From: JANNBN01 sp031430595 | GTDB lineage: Bacteria; Actinomycetota; Acidimicrobiia; Acidimicrobiales; JANYDT01 | Direction: 5' to 3' | NCBI GenBank assembly: GCA_031430595.1 | Contig: JANPBU010000017.1 | Span: 30,584 to 94,583, forward strand | Length of the DNA stretch: 64,000 bases | Shown here: piece after piece, positions 25,916 to 34,204 of the stretch | How positions within the stretch are numbered: position 1 is the stretch's first letter | Layout: the number at the start of each line of letters is the position of its first letter | The notes under the pieces: generated by a model | Told to the model about the DNA's origin: nothing | Databases searched by the model: none | Seen by the model: the letters and a program-made list of their open reading frames with translations, nothing else | Program-made: the position numbers and the translations under genes

Positions 25916-27405
25916 GGCTCATCGAAACTGAACAAAAATGGTAACGGGTGACCTCCCCTGAGCTGGGCTACGCCACCATATTGACCCACCGGCGGGTACA
26001 TAATTTCACGGCCTCCGAGGACCTGCTGGTCCTGAAAAGTCACCGACGGCTTCCATTGACCCTTGGCATCCAACGTCATCGTGGAGACCGGTTTCGACGT
26101 AACGCCAAGGCGATCGCTGAAGAACTTTGCAGTGTGCTGCGAACAGCCCTTGAGGGTGATCAAGGTTTCGCAATTGGCCAACAAGCGCACTTGCTCATTC
26201 TCGGAACCAAGATGATTCACATCCTGAAGTCCGATACAGATTGGAGATTTTGCTCCGCGCAACAAATCAAGCATTTGATCGAGTTGTATTCTCTTGGCAT
26301 AGCGAGGTGCTTCATCAAGCACCCAGAACACAGGGACAGGGTTGCTACCAAACCGCTCAAGGCATTTGAGTCGAAGAAGATTGAGAAAGATTGAGGCGGC
26401 AGTGGCCGTCCGCTCTCCACCTCTCTCCCTGGCGCCAATAAGAAGAATCGCCCCGCTGTTAAGTGCTTGGCTAAGAGTGAACGCCCTTGCATGTGATCCG
26501 TCCAACATCGGTGCTAGGCCCGGCTCTGCAAGCCAAGATAGTTTGTTGGCGAGACCTGACGTAGCTTCGCTATACCTGTGTTTGTCAAATCCGATCAAGT
26601 CCAGCAATTCGTGGGCCGCTTGTGGAGCCGAGGCAGCGACGGCGACTAGATCCGGTTGGCTGACAATGAGCTTATAGAGAGCGCTTGGATGCGCGTTGGT
26701 CCCCAATCCCTGCGAAGTCAGCCAGAACAATCCTCTTAGCCAACGATGGTCGCGTTCAGCAAAAAACTTTTGAGGGTCGTTCTGATTTACCTCACCCAGG
26801 AATGCCATGGCCGCTTGGCTCGCGTGTTCAGGCGAATGTATCTCCCCTAACGGATTCCATGGTCGAGAAATAGAAGGGTCACTTATATCCCAAGTGACTA
26901 TCGGTTGATTCGCTGGTAACGCTGATCGGGCCTTTGCACTTCGGATTTCCTGGAGCAGATCACCCTTCACATCGACAGCGACTGTCGTCAATCCCTGGCT
27001 AGCAGCAGCAACTATCCAGGGCGCAAGCACGTTGTAGGTCTTACCGCTCCCTGCCGGACCTATTACCGCAACGTGGCGTGCCACGAAATCCCAATCAAGA
27101 AAAACTGGAAACGCCGGGTCATCACATCCAGGGTCTTGGACTCGTCCGAGCGGAAAGACACCCTGGCGAAGGCTGGTGACTTGCTCAGGCATCAGGACGT
27201 CTCGAAAATCAAAGAAGCTGGTGGTGGTTCCAGCCTGAGGCCCATCACCAGGCACCAAAATACCCCGACGCATGGAATGGTTGCTTGGTCTAACGCGCTT
27301 AGCCCTGACGTGAGCCGCAACTCCCTGGCTCATCGAGTTTGCAGCCGAAATAGACACCCTCGTCGAATTTCCCACTACTCTCCCGACAAAACTCCAGTAC
27401 GACAT
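25912..27405 (-). CDS. VirD4/TraG-like coupling ATPase without membrane anchor
   Basis: A 497-residue P-loop ATPase of the type IV coupling-protein family. Walker A is GPAGSGKT (about residues 116-123). Next comes VDVKGDLLQEIRSA, the Walker B region lies in VFWVLDEAPRY, and the TraM-recognition-like LLRGAKSPICIGLQD follows. Coupling proteins normally carry two N-terminal membrane helices and pump DNA-protein complexes to a secretion pore; here the N-terminus is soluble. That and its position against the kinase suggest a role in the conflict cluster rather than conjugation. The conjugation genes are more than 25 kb away. It is preceded by a 99-residue gene, likely its partner. Confidence 0.85.
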   Translation of the reverse strand: MSYWSFVGRVVGNSTRVSISAANSMSQGVAAHVRAKRVRPSNHSMRRGILVPGDGPQAGTTTSFFDFRDVLMPEQVTSLRQGVFPLGRVQDPGCDDPAFPVFLDWDFVARHVAVIGPAGSGKTYNVLAPWIVAAASQGLTTVAVDVKGDLLQEIRSAKARSALPANQPIVTWDISDPSISRPWNPLGEIHSPEHASQAAMAFLGEVNQNDPQKFFAERDHRWLRGLFWLTSQGLGTNAHPSALYKLIVSQPDLVAVAASAPQAAHELLDLIGFDKHRYSEATSGLANKLSWLAEPGLAPMLDGSHARAFTLSQALNSGAILLIGARERGGERTATAASIFLNLLRLKCLERFGSNPVPVFWVLDEAPRYAKRIQLDQMLDLLRGAKSPICIGLQDVNHLGSENEQVRLLANCETLITLKGCSQHTAKFFSDRLGVTSKPVSTMTLDAKGQWKPSVTFQDQQVLGGREIMYPPVGQYGGVAQLRGGHPLPFLFSFDEP

Positions 27406-27411
27406 AATCCC

Positions 27412-27711
27412 CTACCTTTTACGCACTTCCCCGCGAACTGGCTCCCGAAGGTCACGATTCAAGGACGAGTTGCGCAAATCCGCTTCCCTTACTTTCTGCC
27501 AGTTAGCTGCCTCCTTAACAAGTTCTTCAGTCGAACGTAATTGGGGTGCAGCCTGCACCTGTTGACAAGCGGTTGCTTCACCGGACCGAACAACGTCCAA
27601 CCGAGGTGGGAGCGGCGCAGGAGGATGCATCGCCCTTGCGACGACGTGCCCCGTAATGGCCGCAGCCTTTGTTCCGGAACGAAGTCTGCTCCACACCTTT
27701 CCTTTGCTCAT
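27412..27711 (-). CDS. small basic protein upstream of the VirD4-like gene
   Basis: A 99-residue, Arg/Ala/Pro-rich protein ends six bases before the start of the VirD4-like gene on the same strand, so they are probably one operon. A GAGAGGG ribosome site precedes its ATG. The N-terminal half has a small-residue stretch (GTKAAAITGHVVARAM) that could be a weak membrane or binding segment. The C-terminal half is charged and helical. I recognise no family. It may be an accessory protein of the ATPase. Confidence 0.6.
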   Translation of the reverse strand: MSKGKVWSRLRSGTKAAAITGHVVARAMHPPAPLPPRLDVVRSGEATACQQVQAAPQLRSTEELVKEAANWQKVREADLRNSSLNRDLREPVRGEVRKR

Positions 27712-28063
27712 CTTTACCCTCTCAACGTTGTCTATCGATGTTGCTCTGGCGAATCAGAACCTCGAGTACGCAGTGCCGCTCCGCTGGCATGGCAAAAAAA
27801 CTTTGTGGAGAACAGTAGCGTCCAAGCGTCTGAAAATTAGCTCTCGACCACCTTCGCAACAGTGCGCAAAGTGAGTGCAAAGGTGGAAAGCAGAACAGTC
27901 CCAGCCTCCAAGAAGGTGACAACACTAAGCGCGCTTATCTGACACAAAACTGACACACTGACGCAGAAATGACGCACTTTTCCGGCCATGAGCGGTGGCG
28001 AAAGGTGGTGTAGAGTACGAGAGAAAGCATGCGCTGAGCAGGCAATACATGCTCTGAGCAGGA

Positions 28064-28108
28064 GAAGGGCAAATGGCCCGACGGGGGTTCGATTCCCCCC
28101 ACCTCCAC
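28064..28108 (+). other. tmRNA (ssrA) 3'-end fragment, candidate attachment site
   Basis: The bases from about 28064 to 28108 fold as the 3' end of a tmRNA: a T-arm (GGGGG TTCGATT CCCCC) followed by the acceptor strand CACCTCC and discriminator A. The acceptor strand pairs best with a 5' GGGGGTG that would give the tmRNA-type G3-U wobble. No matching 5' half, tag frame or GGGGGTG is present upstream within 400 bases, so it is only a fragment. Integrases commonly use the ssrA 3' end, and such fragments mark the distal end of an integrated element. Two near-identical 13-base repeats (ending CTGAGCAGG) lie just before it. Confidence 0.65.
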
Positions 28109-28181
28109 GTTGTTTTTGAAGCATTACCGCAGGTCAGAGAGGGTGTGGTTCTCTGGTCAGGGCGTCAGAGGGCGCATTTAG

Positions 28182-28230
28182 GGCGTGTCATCACAAAGTC
28201 ATGTTTTGACTAGCGGTTTTCGGACACGCC
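28182..28230. repeat. 8-bp inverted repeat in the intergenic region 27712-28346
   Basis: GGCGTGTC (28182-28189) and GACACGCC (28223-28230) form a perfect stem around a loop that contains a second short pair (AGTCA/TGACT). The 635-base region between the ATPase partner gene and the pentapeptide-TIR gene otherwise holds only the tmRNA fragment and a run of ACTGACAC-type short repeats near 27940-27975. These could be integrase arm-type sites or a regulatory region. Confidence 0.4.
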
Positions 28231-28346
28231 AAAGTTGCGGACTTGCGCTTTTACCGCATCGACCCGTGAAGCACTCAGACTGAAGGTTCCGTGACGGCTA
28301 CTCGGCTTCTCAGCCCCCCATGGTGCCCAGGAATTAAGATGCGACG

Positions 28347-29534
28347 ATGGCTGAAACAGGTCTTGTCGAGTTACTCAAGCGAAACGTGGAAGCTTGGAAC
28401 GAGCTCCGTCTGGGTGATCAAGTCATTGACTTAACCGATGCCGACCTCGAAGGAGCAAAAATAGGTGGCGCAAACCTCTCAAATTTGAACTTGGCAGGTG
28501 CCCGATTGGTGAAGGCGAATCTGGAGAACGTGAACTTTGAGGGTAGCAACCTCGAAAAGTCGGTCGTGGTCGACTCCCACCTTAAGGGCGCCAATTTTGA
28601 TTCCGCCAATCTGACGAGGGCAGATTTGTCCTTTTCATATTTGGAGGATGCGCACTTTTGCGCAGCCGACTTGATTGGAACAGACTTTTCGTGGGCCAAC
28701 TTGAAGGGTGCGCGCATTTGCGCCGCCGACCTGACGGGAGCGATCTTTTACGGAGCCGGATTAGAACGGACAAATTTTTCGCAGAGCAATCTGAACAGTG
28801 TTGACTTCAGCCGAGCTGATATGCGGCGAACCTGCCTCATCGAAGCAAAACTTGCGTTTACGAAATTTACTGATGTGGATTTGTCGACCGTAGTTGGATT
28901 GATGAGTGTGATTCACGAGTTTGCCTCTTCAATTGCGCTCGATACGCTTCAAAAGAGTGGCCCGTTACCAGCGGAATTTCTTCTTGGATGCGGCGTGCCT
29001 CCCGCTTGGACAGAAAACGTAAATCGGATCGCCAATCCATCGAGCAAAACCTTTTACACCCCTCTCATTTCCTATAGTTCGGCCGATTCTGAAGCAGCTG
29101 ATCAGCTCGAGCAGTTTTTGACTTTCCAAAACGGCATCCCTTGTTGGCGTGATACGGAGCAACTCTTTCCGGGTGAAGAGCCCCTCGAGGCTATTCGAAA
29201 AGCGGTTGAGCAGGCAGACCGGTTATTGGTACTTTGCTCGAAGAGTTCCCTGTCGACGAAAAAGCGCGGTTGGTGGGTTGACCAAGAGATCGAACTTGGC
29301 CTCAATAAGGAACGGCGCAAACGTGAAGACGGCAGCGTATCTCCGTTGGTCGTTATTCCTATCGATCTAGATGGATACCTCTACTCGAATCTCTGCACGA
29401 GCAGGCATCGGCAAGTTCTTCGGGACCGGGTGGAGGGGCGGTTGTCTGTACCAAAGCAATTGAATCGGATCCTGGAAGCGTTGAGGGTTGGAGGACCGCA
29501 AAGACCACTGAATCCTCCCCCGAAAGGCAAGTGA
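28347..29534 (+). CDS. pentapeptide-repeat protein with C-terminal TIR domain
   Basis: The first half (about residues 25-165) is a right-handed pentapeptide-repeat helix with A(D/N)LXX units such as ANLSN LNLAG and ADLTG AIFYG. Residues 228-380 form a TIR domain. It begins TPLISYSSADSEAADQLEQF and has the box with catalytic-type Glu314/Glu316 in WWVDQEIELGL. Bacterial TIR domains cleave NAD+ or make cyclic ADP-ribose signals, so this is probably a one-protein immune or signalling effector whose repeat rod scaffolds assembly. The ATG at 28347 gives the full repeat. It lies right after the tmRNA fragment and 73 bases before the MazG-type gene. Confidence 0.9.
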   Translation: MAETGLVELLKRNVEAWNELRLGDQVIDLTDADLEGAKIGGANLSNLNLAGARLVKANLENVNFEGSNLEKSVVVDSHLKGANFDSANLTRADLSFSYLEDAHFCAADLIGTDFSWANLKGARICAADLTGAIFYGAGLERTNFSQSNLNSVDFSRADMRRTCLIEAKLAFTKFTDVDLSTVVGLMSVIHEFASSIALDTLQKSGPLPAEFLLGCGVPPAWTENVNRIANPSSKTFYTPLISYSSADSEAADQLEQFLTFQNGIPCWRDTEQLFPGEEPLEAIRKAVEQADRLLVLCSKSSLSTKKRGWWVDQEIELGLNKERRKREDGSVSPLVVIPIDLDGYLYSNLCTSRHRQVLRDRVEGRLSVPKQLNRILEALRVGGPQRPLNPPPKGK

Positions 29535-29607
29535 GTTGATGCAAAAGGCTAGATTTTTACTCGCTAGCGAGGCCAAAACGCTGTATCGACATAGACGGAG
29601 TTCACAA

Positions 29608-30512
29608 ATGCAGTTATCTGAATTCGCTCAACTGAGTTCAAAAACCGATCATGAAAAGGACGATCAGCGCGGCCTCCAGATAGCGCTTCATGGATTAGCG
29701 GGTGAGGCTGGCTCTGTCGTGTCCGTGGCCAAGAAGTGGTTCAGGAGTGGATCGACCACGAGCCTCTCTGAATCCGTCAGTGAAGAACTAGGCGACCTCC
29801 TTTGGTACATAGCTTCCCTAGCCAACCGTCTCGACCTTGATCTGGACGAGGTAGCTAAGCAAAATCTTGTGAAGACGGGACAGATCTTTCGCAAGGACTT
29901 GCCGCCACCCTCAACGTACGACGTCGAATTCCCGGACCATCAGCGTTTCCCGCGCCTCATGGAGATTGAGTTCGAGGAAGACGACAGCGGAGCTTTCCCA
30001 GTTGTAAGTATGAAGCCGCTTGGGGAGTTAGCGCGAAGAATTGAGAAGGAACGTCAACGCAAGGGCCTCGGCGACCCGCTCAACGACAACTCTCAGCTCG
30101 ATGATGGTTATCGATACCACGACGTCTTTCACCTCGCTCACGTCACTGTGTTGGGCTGGTCCCAGTCCTTCGCTCCCTCATGGGGGCCAAGCGAAAACAA
30201 GACGATGGGGTGGTTGATCGTACCCAGGATGGTGCCCGGGCGATTGCCCTTGAGGAGGGACTTGTCGCGTTCGTATTCCGGGCGTTAGAGAGTGACGGCT
30301 TCTTGGCCAAAAGCGGGCGAATGGATTGGGACCTTGTAAACCACATACGGAGGACGGTTCGCGGGACTGAGGTCGAGGATCAACCGCCGATTGCGTGGCA
30401 GCGTACGTACAAGTCTGCTTGTGAAGTGTTTTTGCAGTTGACCTCGCAACGAGGTGGGACCGTGATCTGTGACCTTGACAAGCAAATGCTCAGTTACCGC
30501 AAGCCGAGCTGA
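29608..30512 (+). pseudogene. MazG-like nucleoside triphosphate pyrophosphohydrolase, frameshifted
   Basis: The first 190 residues match a MazG-type all-alpha pyrophosphohydrolase, with the metal-binding helices GLAGEAGS and EELGDLLWYIAS. Such enzymes hydrolyse nucleotides to monophosphate and pyrophosphate, and some defend against phage or house-clean the pool. The frame then turns from YRYHDVFHLAHVTVLGW into non-conserved sequence. The expected continuation (LMGAKRKQDDGVVDRTQDG... to the 30512 stop) runs in another frame. Adding one C at the CCC run at 30161-30163 restores it. I start at ATG 29608 (MQLSEF) because a GGAG site precedes it. It may be a true mutation or a homopolymer error. 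Confidence 0.8.
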
Positions 30513-31546
30513 AGCTGCAGCGGTTCAGGTGACGTAACGCAGCGGCCCTGCGACCCCAACGAGGAACGTTCGTTGATTCCCCATCGCGGCGGGAACCATG
30601 ATGACATCGGACTTAGATCTGGCCGGTAACGCTGTTTGATTCGGTCGCCCGGCGCGTATTTCGAAAGCTCTGGGATGGCGACTCTGGTGTACTTGTCAAT
30701 TTCGCAAAACAGATTCTGAACGTCAATCCACTGGAGTGATCGACCCCAAAGACCAGCCCATTCGAGCCCCTGCTCTTGGAATGCTCGTTCTTGGTTTTCT
30801 ACCGTCCATTTGATTAGGTCGATTGGCGAAAGCCCAGCCGGATCAGAAAAGCATTTTCGAATCCCACGGAGCGCACCCGGGCCGGCAACAACAAACTCAT
30901 CTTCTGAAAAAGATAAGTGAACTGAGTAATTGAGATCAATCGTGTACTGAAAGGCGAGGAAGTCTCCCATCGAGTCGTACCGTCGAAGAACCTCAAACGC
31001 AGTCTTCATGCACTCAGCGTCTCTGATTTCTTCGTGCGCCTCATCTCTCATCATCTGCCGCACAAGTGCCAAATGGCGAGTGAACTTCGGACCAGAAAAG
31101 GCCCGCGGCGGCGGCATGATGTACGCCGCGGAATAGATGGGTCCGTCCATGGAAATTTCGGCTAGAGCTTCATCCAGCCTGTTGCTGAACAACATGTCGA
31201 AAGTAGGTTGACCACAAGTCTCGACCAATCTTTCCCACGTACTGATGCGATTGAAAATCTTGAAGATCAGAGTACGAGCGAAGGTATCCGCCCAACTCCT
31301 TTCGCAGTCGTACTGGACGAAGTTGATGAGATATTGACTCACTCGATCGGACGCGCGATAGGCGTTCGTAAACCGGTTCTGAGCGATGACCGGGTCTGTA
31401 CTCTGACCTGGTCCCCCGGTCACCTTCGAAATGTACACACGCTGACGTTCAGCTGCGAAGTACCAAAGGGCGTCGTACCCTTCGGTTGTCGTGGGCTGGC
31501 GATTCGAAATCATTTGCGTTCCCTGCGTTTCGTAACCGGTAGGCAT
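30494..31546 (-). CDS. 5-hmdU DNA kinase helical-domain (HMUDK_hel-like) protein
   Basis: The 350-residue product matches the helical domain family linked to 5-hydroxymethyluracil DNA kinases and thymine hypermodification. Its signature is WYFAAERQRVY, then STDPVIAQNRFTNAYRASDR and VSQYLINFV, followed by LIFKIFNRISTWE and later FLAFQYTIDLNYS. Related domains in phage act in base hypermodification, but the stand-alone bacterial forms are uncharacterised. I choose the ATG at 31546, which falls just after the end of the SLOG gene; a longer frame to 31720 would overlap it. It is the last gene of the TIR-SLOG operon. No catalytic residues can be assigned with confidence. Confidence 0.8.
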   Translation of the reverse strand: MPTGYETQGTQMISNRQPTTTEGYDALWYFAAERQRVYISKVTGGPGQSTDPVIAQNRFTNAYRASDRVSQYLINFVQYDCERSWADTFARTLIFKIFNRISTWERLVETCGQPTFDMLFSNRLDEALAEISMDGPIYSAAYIMPPPRAFSGPKFTRHLALVRQMMRDEAHEEIRDAECMKTAFEVLRRYDSMGDFLAFQYTIDLNYSVHLSFSEDEFVVAGPGALRGIRKCFSDPAGLSPIDLIKWTVENQERAFQEQGLEWAGLWGRSLQWIDVQNLFCEIDKYTRVAIPELSKYAPGDRIKQRYRPDLSPMSSWFPPRWGINERSSLGSQGRCVTSPEPLQLQLGLR

Positions 31547-31562
31547 GACGGAACCCGCTCCA

Positions 31563-32402
31563 TCAAGCCCTCCGGCCGAGTCGAGCCAGCCCGCGTGAAA
31601 CCAGCGAAGCAATTTCTCCAGGGCGATGAGAAGCAGCAAGCTTCTTCTGTTCATCATTGTCCAACTTCGCAAGTTCGGGCGTCCATGCCGATGCGCTCCG
31701 AACACTTTGTACGTACGCATTCAATTCGTTTCGGAATGCTTCCGAAACTGAAGGCATGTCTTCGGGCAGCCAGTCGAACTCGTCGATTCCAACCACTCGA
31801 GCGAGAAAAGCCGACGCTCCACCAAAACCTCCCGCAATGTAAAGCGGCGTGTTTCTTTCAATTCCAAGCGCTGCCTCTTCAAGCACCCCGGGAAAACGAC
31901 CGTGAAAACCAGAAAGCTGACCTCCGACCAAAACCCGGGCGTCGCACATATCGGCGGCAAAACTTCGCATACTTGCGAGTTGTTCCGCTTCGGTTGACGC
32001 GTTCGCATCCGAGGAGCTCGCTTGACCGAAGGCCACCTCGGCTCCGAACTCGTCAAACAAAACAATCCGACCGTTGACCCCGAGGGCAGAATTCACTCGG
32101 TCGAACTCGGCTTCGGACAGGCTCCGATGCTCGGGTGCTGCGAGGCACAGGGTCAAGCAGTCTCTGAATCCATACCGACTCAATTCGTGAATCACGTAGT
32201 CGGTAAACCCTTCTGGCTTTACGCGACCTCCGTAGACGAGCCGCCCACCGCCGAGGAGCACAGCCCTAGTGATCTCACTAACGGCAAGGTTGGCATGTTT
32301 CGCCGACAGTCCGAGCCTTCGTAAGTCAGCGCTATCGGACACCGAGATTCCGACTGTCAATCCCTCAAGGGAATTCGACGAGGTGAGTTCCTCCGCGCTC
32401 AT
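31563..32402 (-). CDS. LSDAT/SLOG-family nucleotide-ligand sensor protein
   Basis: The 279-residue product fits the prokaryotic LSDAT/SLOG fold. A first strand (GLTVGISVSDS) is followed by RLGLSAKHANLAVSEITRAVL and the loop LVYGGRVKPEGFTDYVIHEL, which matches the family's nucleotide-binding glycine-rich region. SLOG domains sense NAD-derived or nucleotide signals; in Thoeris the SLOG part of ThsA senses a TIR-made cyclic ADP-ribose. Here it is stand-alone, without a fused SIR2, Macro or membrane effector. Its start overlaps the stop of the upstream TIR gene as ATGA, so the two are translationally coupled and probably form sensor and signal-maker. Confidence 0.78.
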   Translation of the reverse strand: MSAEELTSSNSLEGLTVGISVSDSADLRRLGLSAKHANLAVSEITRAVLLGGGRLVYGGRVKPEGFTDYVIHELSRYGFRDCLTLCLAAPEHRSLSEAEFDRVNSALGVNGRIVLFDEFGAEVAFGQASSSDANASTEAEQLASMRSFAADMCDARVLVGGQLSGFHGRFPGVLEEAALGIERNTPLYIAGGFGGASAFLARVVGIDEFDWLPEDMPSVSEAFRNELNAYVQSVRSASAWTPELAKLDNDEQKKLAASHRPGEIASLVSRGLARLGRRA

Positions 32403-33592
32403 TTCCGCATTCCCCCGCCACGGCTCGCGTAGGTCCGGGGCGTGACAATTTCGACATCAATGCTCATGCCAGCAAGCTCGAGAATCTGGCGGATCAGCGA
32501 TTCCTCGTCGGGTTGCAGTGGGGGGTCGGGATGAATAATCCGAATGAGCCCGTCAGCGTTCGCCTCGCTGCGATTCTCGAGCAACCAGGGAATCAGCGTG
32601 ACCGGTTCTGGAGCGTGGAGCGGCATCCAATCGAACCCATGATCTTTGAGGTCAACCAAGCAGAGCTTCCAAAGGGCCCTACGAAGCGCACCGTCTACCA
32701 GTAGATTGAGCGCTTCTTCGATGGATGTTCCGCCTGCCCGGTAGCCAACTACCGGAACGTGATCCAGGATGAAGGAGCCTCGTTCTTCCGACTTTTCCAC
32801 GGCGTTCAAAGTAACTACAGGCATTTCGTTTTGCTTTGCGAGCAGAAACTCTTTTTGACACCACTCTCGCCCGGCGTAAAGGTCAGTTCGGACTGCCAAC
32901 AAGGCGCTCGTGCTAGCGCTCCGTATGAGCTCCTCTGCCCAATCGACGCCGGGCTGCACATCTTGTTGATCGAAGTATGGCTGAAGGTGTGTGTCGCCAA
33001 TCTTTGTACGAACTTCGGCCACCACCCCGGTGACCGGGTCAGCCGTGCCTGGCAGAGAGTGTTTCGTGTGGCTAATGAAAACTCGCAACCGATTGCCGGT
33101 GTCGCCATTTGTGAGTTGGACGATTTGTTGCGAAAGCTCGCGACAAAGCACCGCACGACTTTTCGACGAGTCTTTTGCTAGCGCCTGTCGTTGAGCGAAC
33201 GGCGTCTGGAAGTTGGAGTCGGCGGACCCGACTCGAAGCGCGAATAGTCCAAAGCTGGAATTGATGGGAAGCGATGCGAGCGTTTGGCAATACATCGACC
33301 ATGGCGAGTCAGGCACGGCCAAGGCTCGACACATTTCACGGCCGATCACGGGGACCGCGACCGTAACCCTGGCGGCTAAAAGGTTCGCCGGGAGCGATTC
33401 GGTGACAGGTAGCGGCCGGGGCGCACCGCTGCCGTCCCAAGGGTCCGTGCGCAGGTAAACCTCGACGGCACCGCCGATCAGCCCCGAGAACGATGTCCCA
33501 TGAAAGTGCTCAAAAATCCAATCGAAAACTTGTTGTCCCTCGGCATCACCGGGGTGCCAGATCACATAGATCTCAAGGATTGGCGGAAGCAC
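32399..33592 (-). CDS. dual TIR-like domain protein
   Basis: The 397-residue product has an N-terminal TIR-like domain (about 5-130, starting LEIYVIWHPGDAEGQQVFDW). A canonical TIR domain lies at about 168-320 (LRVFISHTKHS to GSFILDHVPVVGYR). The second domain carries the catalytic-type Glu248 in EWCQKEFLLA, after the box FDQQDVQPGVDWAEELI. The first has no obvious catalytic Glu. Active TIR domains consume NAD+, so this may be the signal-producing enzyme of the operon. The C-terminal 75 residues are of unknown fold. It starts 147 bases from the divergent ThsB-like gene and overlaps the SLOG gene by four bases. Confidence 0.85.
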   Translation of the reverse strand: MLPPILEIYVIWHPGDAEGQQVFDWIFEHFHGTSFSGLIGGAVEVYLRTDPWDGSGAPRPLPVTESLPANLLAARVTVAVPVIGREMCRALAVPDSPWSMYCQTLASLPINSSFGLFALRVGSADSNFQTPFAQRQALAKDSSKSRAVLCRELSQQIVQLTNGDTGNRLRVFISHTKHSLPGTADPVTGVVAEVRTKIGDTHLQPYFDQQDVQPGVDWAEELIRSASTSALLAVRTDLYAGREWCQKEFLLAKQNEMPVVTLNAVEKSEERGSFILDHVPVVGYRAGGTSIEEALNLLVDGALRRALWKLCLVDLKDHGFDWMPLHAPEPVTLIPWLLENRSEANADGLIRIIHPDPPLQPDEESLIRQILELAGMSIDVEIVTPRTYASRGGGMRK

Positions 33593-33739
33593 GGACTAAT
33601 CGTAGGTGCTACGAGGGGCCGAACCTCGGCTCACCTCGGTGGGTGGTCATGTTGCCCTGACACCGACTTGTTTTGCACAGGCCGAATTTTTGTCATACCC
33701 CCCTCGTACAATCGACCTGTTTAGGAAGGAGCGACCAAA
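33593..33739. promoter_or_regulatory. divergent promoter region of the two TIR operons
   Basis: The 147 bases between the dual-TIR gene (minus) and the ThsB-like gene (plus) must drive both operons. A TACAAT hexamer at 33707-33712 is a plausible -10 for the plus operon, but no well-spaced -35 is clear. AGGAAGGA at 33723-33730 is a good ribosome site for the GTG at 33740. Sharing one region suggests joint control of the two arms. Confidence 0.5.
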
Positions 33740-34204
33740 GTGGCCGACATTCACAACATTTTCATCAGTCATCGCCATGAAGATGACCATCTCATCGAGT
33801 CACTCCGATCGCTGCTAAAGGGTCGAGGAGTTGACATCCGAAACTCGTCGATCACCAGCGACAGCCCCAACAACGCGACGAGCGATGCTTACATCAAGTC
33901 CATCCTTGCTGCAGGAATCGGACAAGCGGGGAAAGTAATCGTGCTTATCACTCCGGACACCAAGAATCACGACTGGGTCAATTGGGAGATCGAATACGCC
34001 AACAAAAACGACAAACAAATCATCGGGGTCTTTGCACCCGGAGTTGACAATTGCGAAGTACCCGAATCACTAGAAAAGCACGCCGACGCAATCGTGAACT
34101 GGGACGCGGACAAGATCCAGTCCGCGCTCAACGGCGAGAGACCCTTCACCGACGAAACCGGCAACCTACGTGGACCTCAGGGGATAAACCGGGTCGGTTG
34201 CTAG
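33740..34204 (+). CDS. ThsB-like TIR-domain protein
   Basis: The 154-residue product is a compact TIR-like protein of the ThsB (DUF1863) type. It opens HNIFISHRHEDDHLIESLRS, continues through VIVLITPDT, and has the catalytic-type Glu83 in WVNWEIEYA. In Thoeris, ThsB senses phage and converts NAD+ to a cyclic ADP-ribose isomer that activates ThsA. No SIR2-SLOG ThsA is adjacent; the nearest SLOG protein is in the divergent operon. The start is GTG with an AGGAAGGA ribosome site. The next gene, an Nmad2 protein, begins on the base after its stop, so they are coupled. The C-terminal 35 residues are unassigned. Confidence 0.85.
   Translation: MADIHNIFISHRHEDDHLIESLRSLLKGRGVDIRNSSITSDSPNNATSDAYIKSILAAGIGQAGKVIVLITPDTKNHDWVNWEIEYANKNDKQIIGVFAPGVDNCEVPESLEKHADAIVNWDADKIQSALNGERPFTDETGNLRGPQGINRVGC

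Noticed and set aside
28064..28108. complete tRNA-Ser or tRNA-Leu gene
   Set aside because: Only the T-arm and 3' acceptor strand exist; no matching 5' acceptor, D-arm or anticodon arm is found upstream, and the discriminator and pairing fit tmRNA better.
27837..28124. 95-residue minus-strand frame starting GGGGNRTPVGP
   Set aside because: It is the translation of the antisense of the tmRNA/tRNA-like T-arm, a common annotation artefact, and has no ribosome site.
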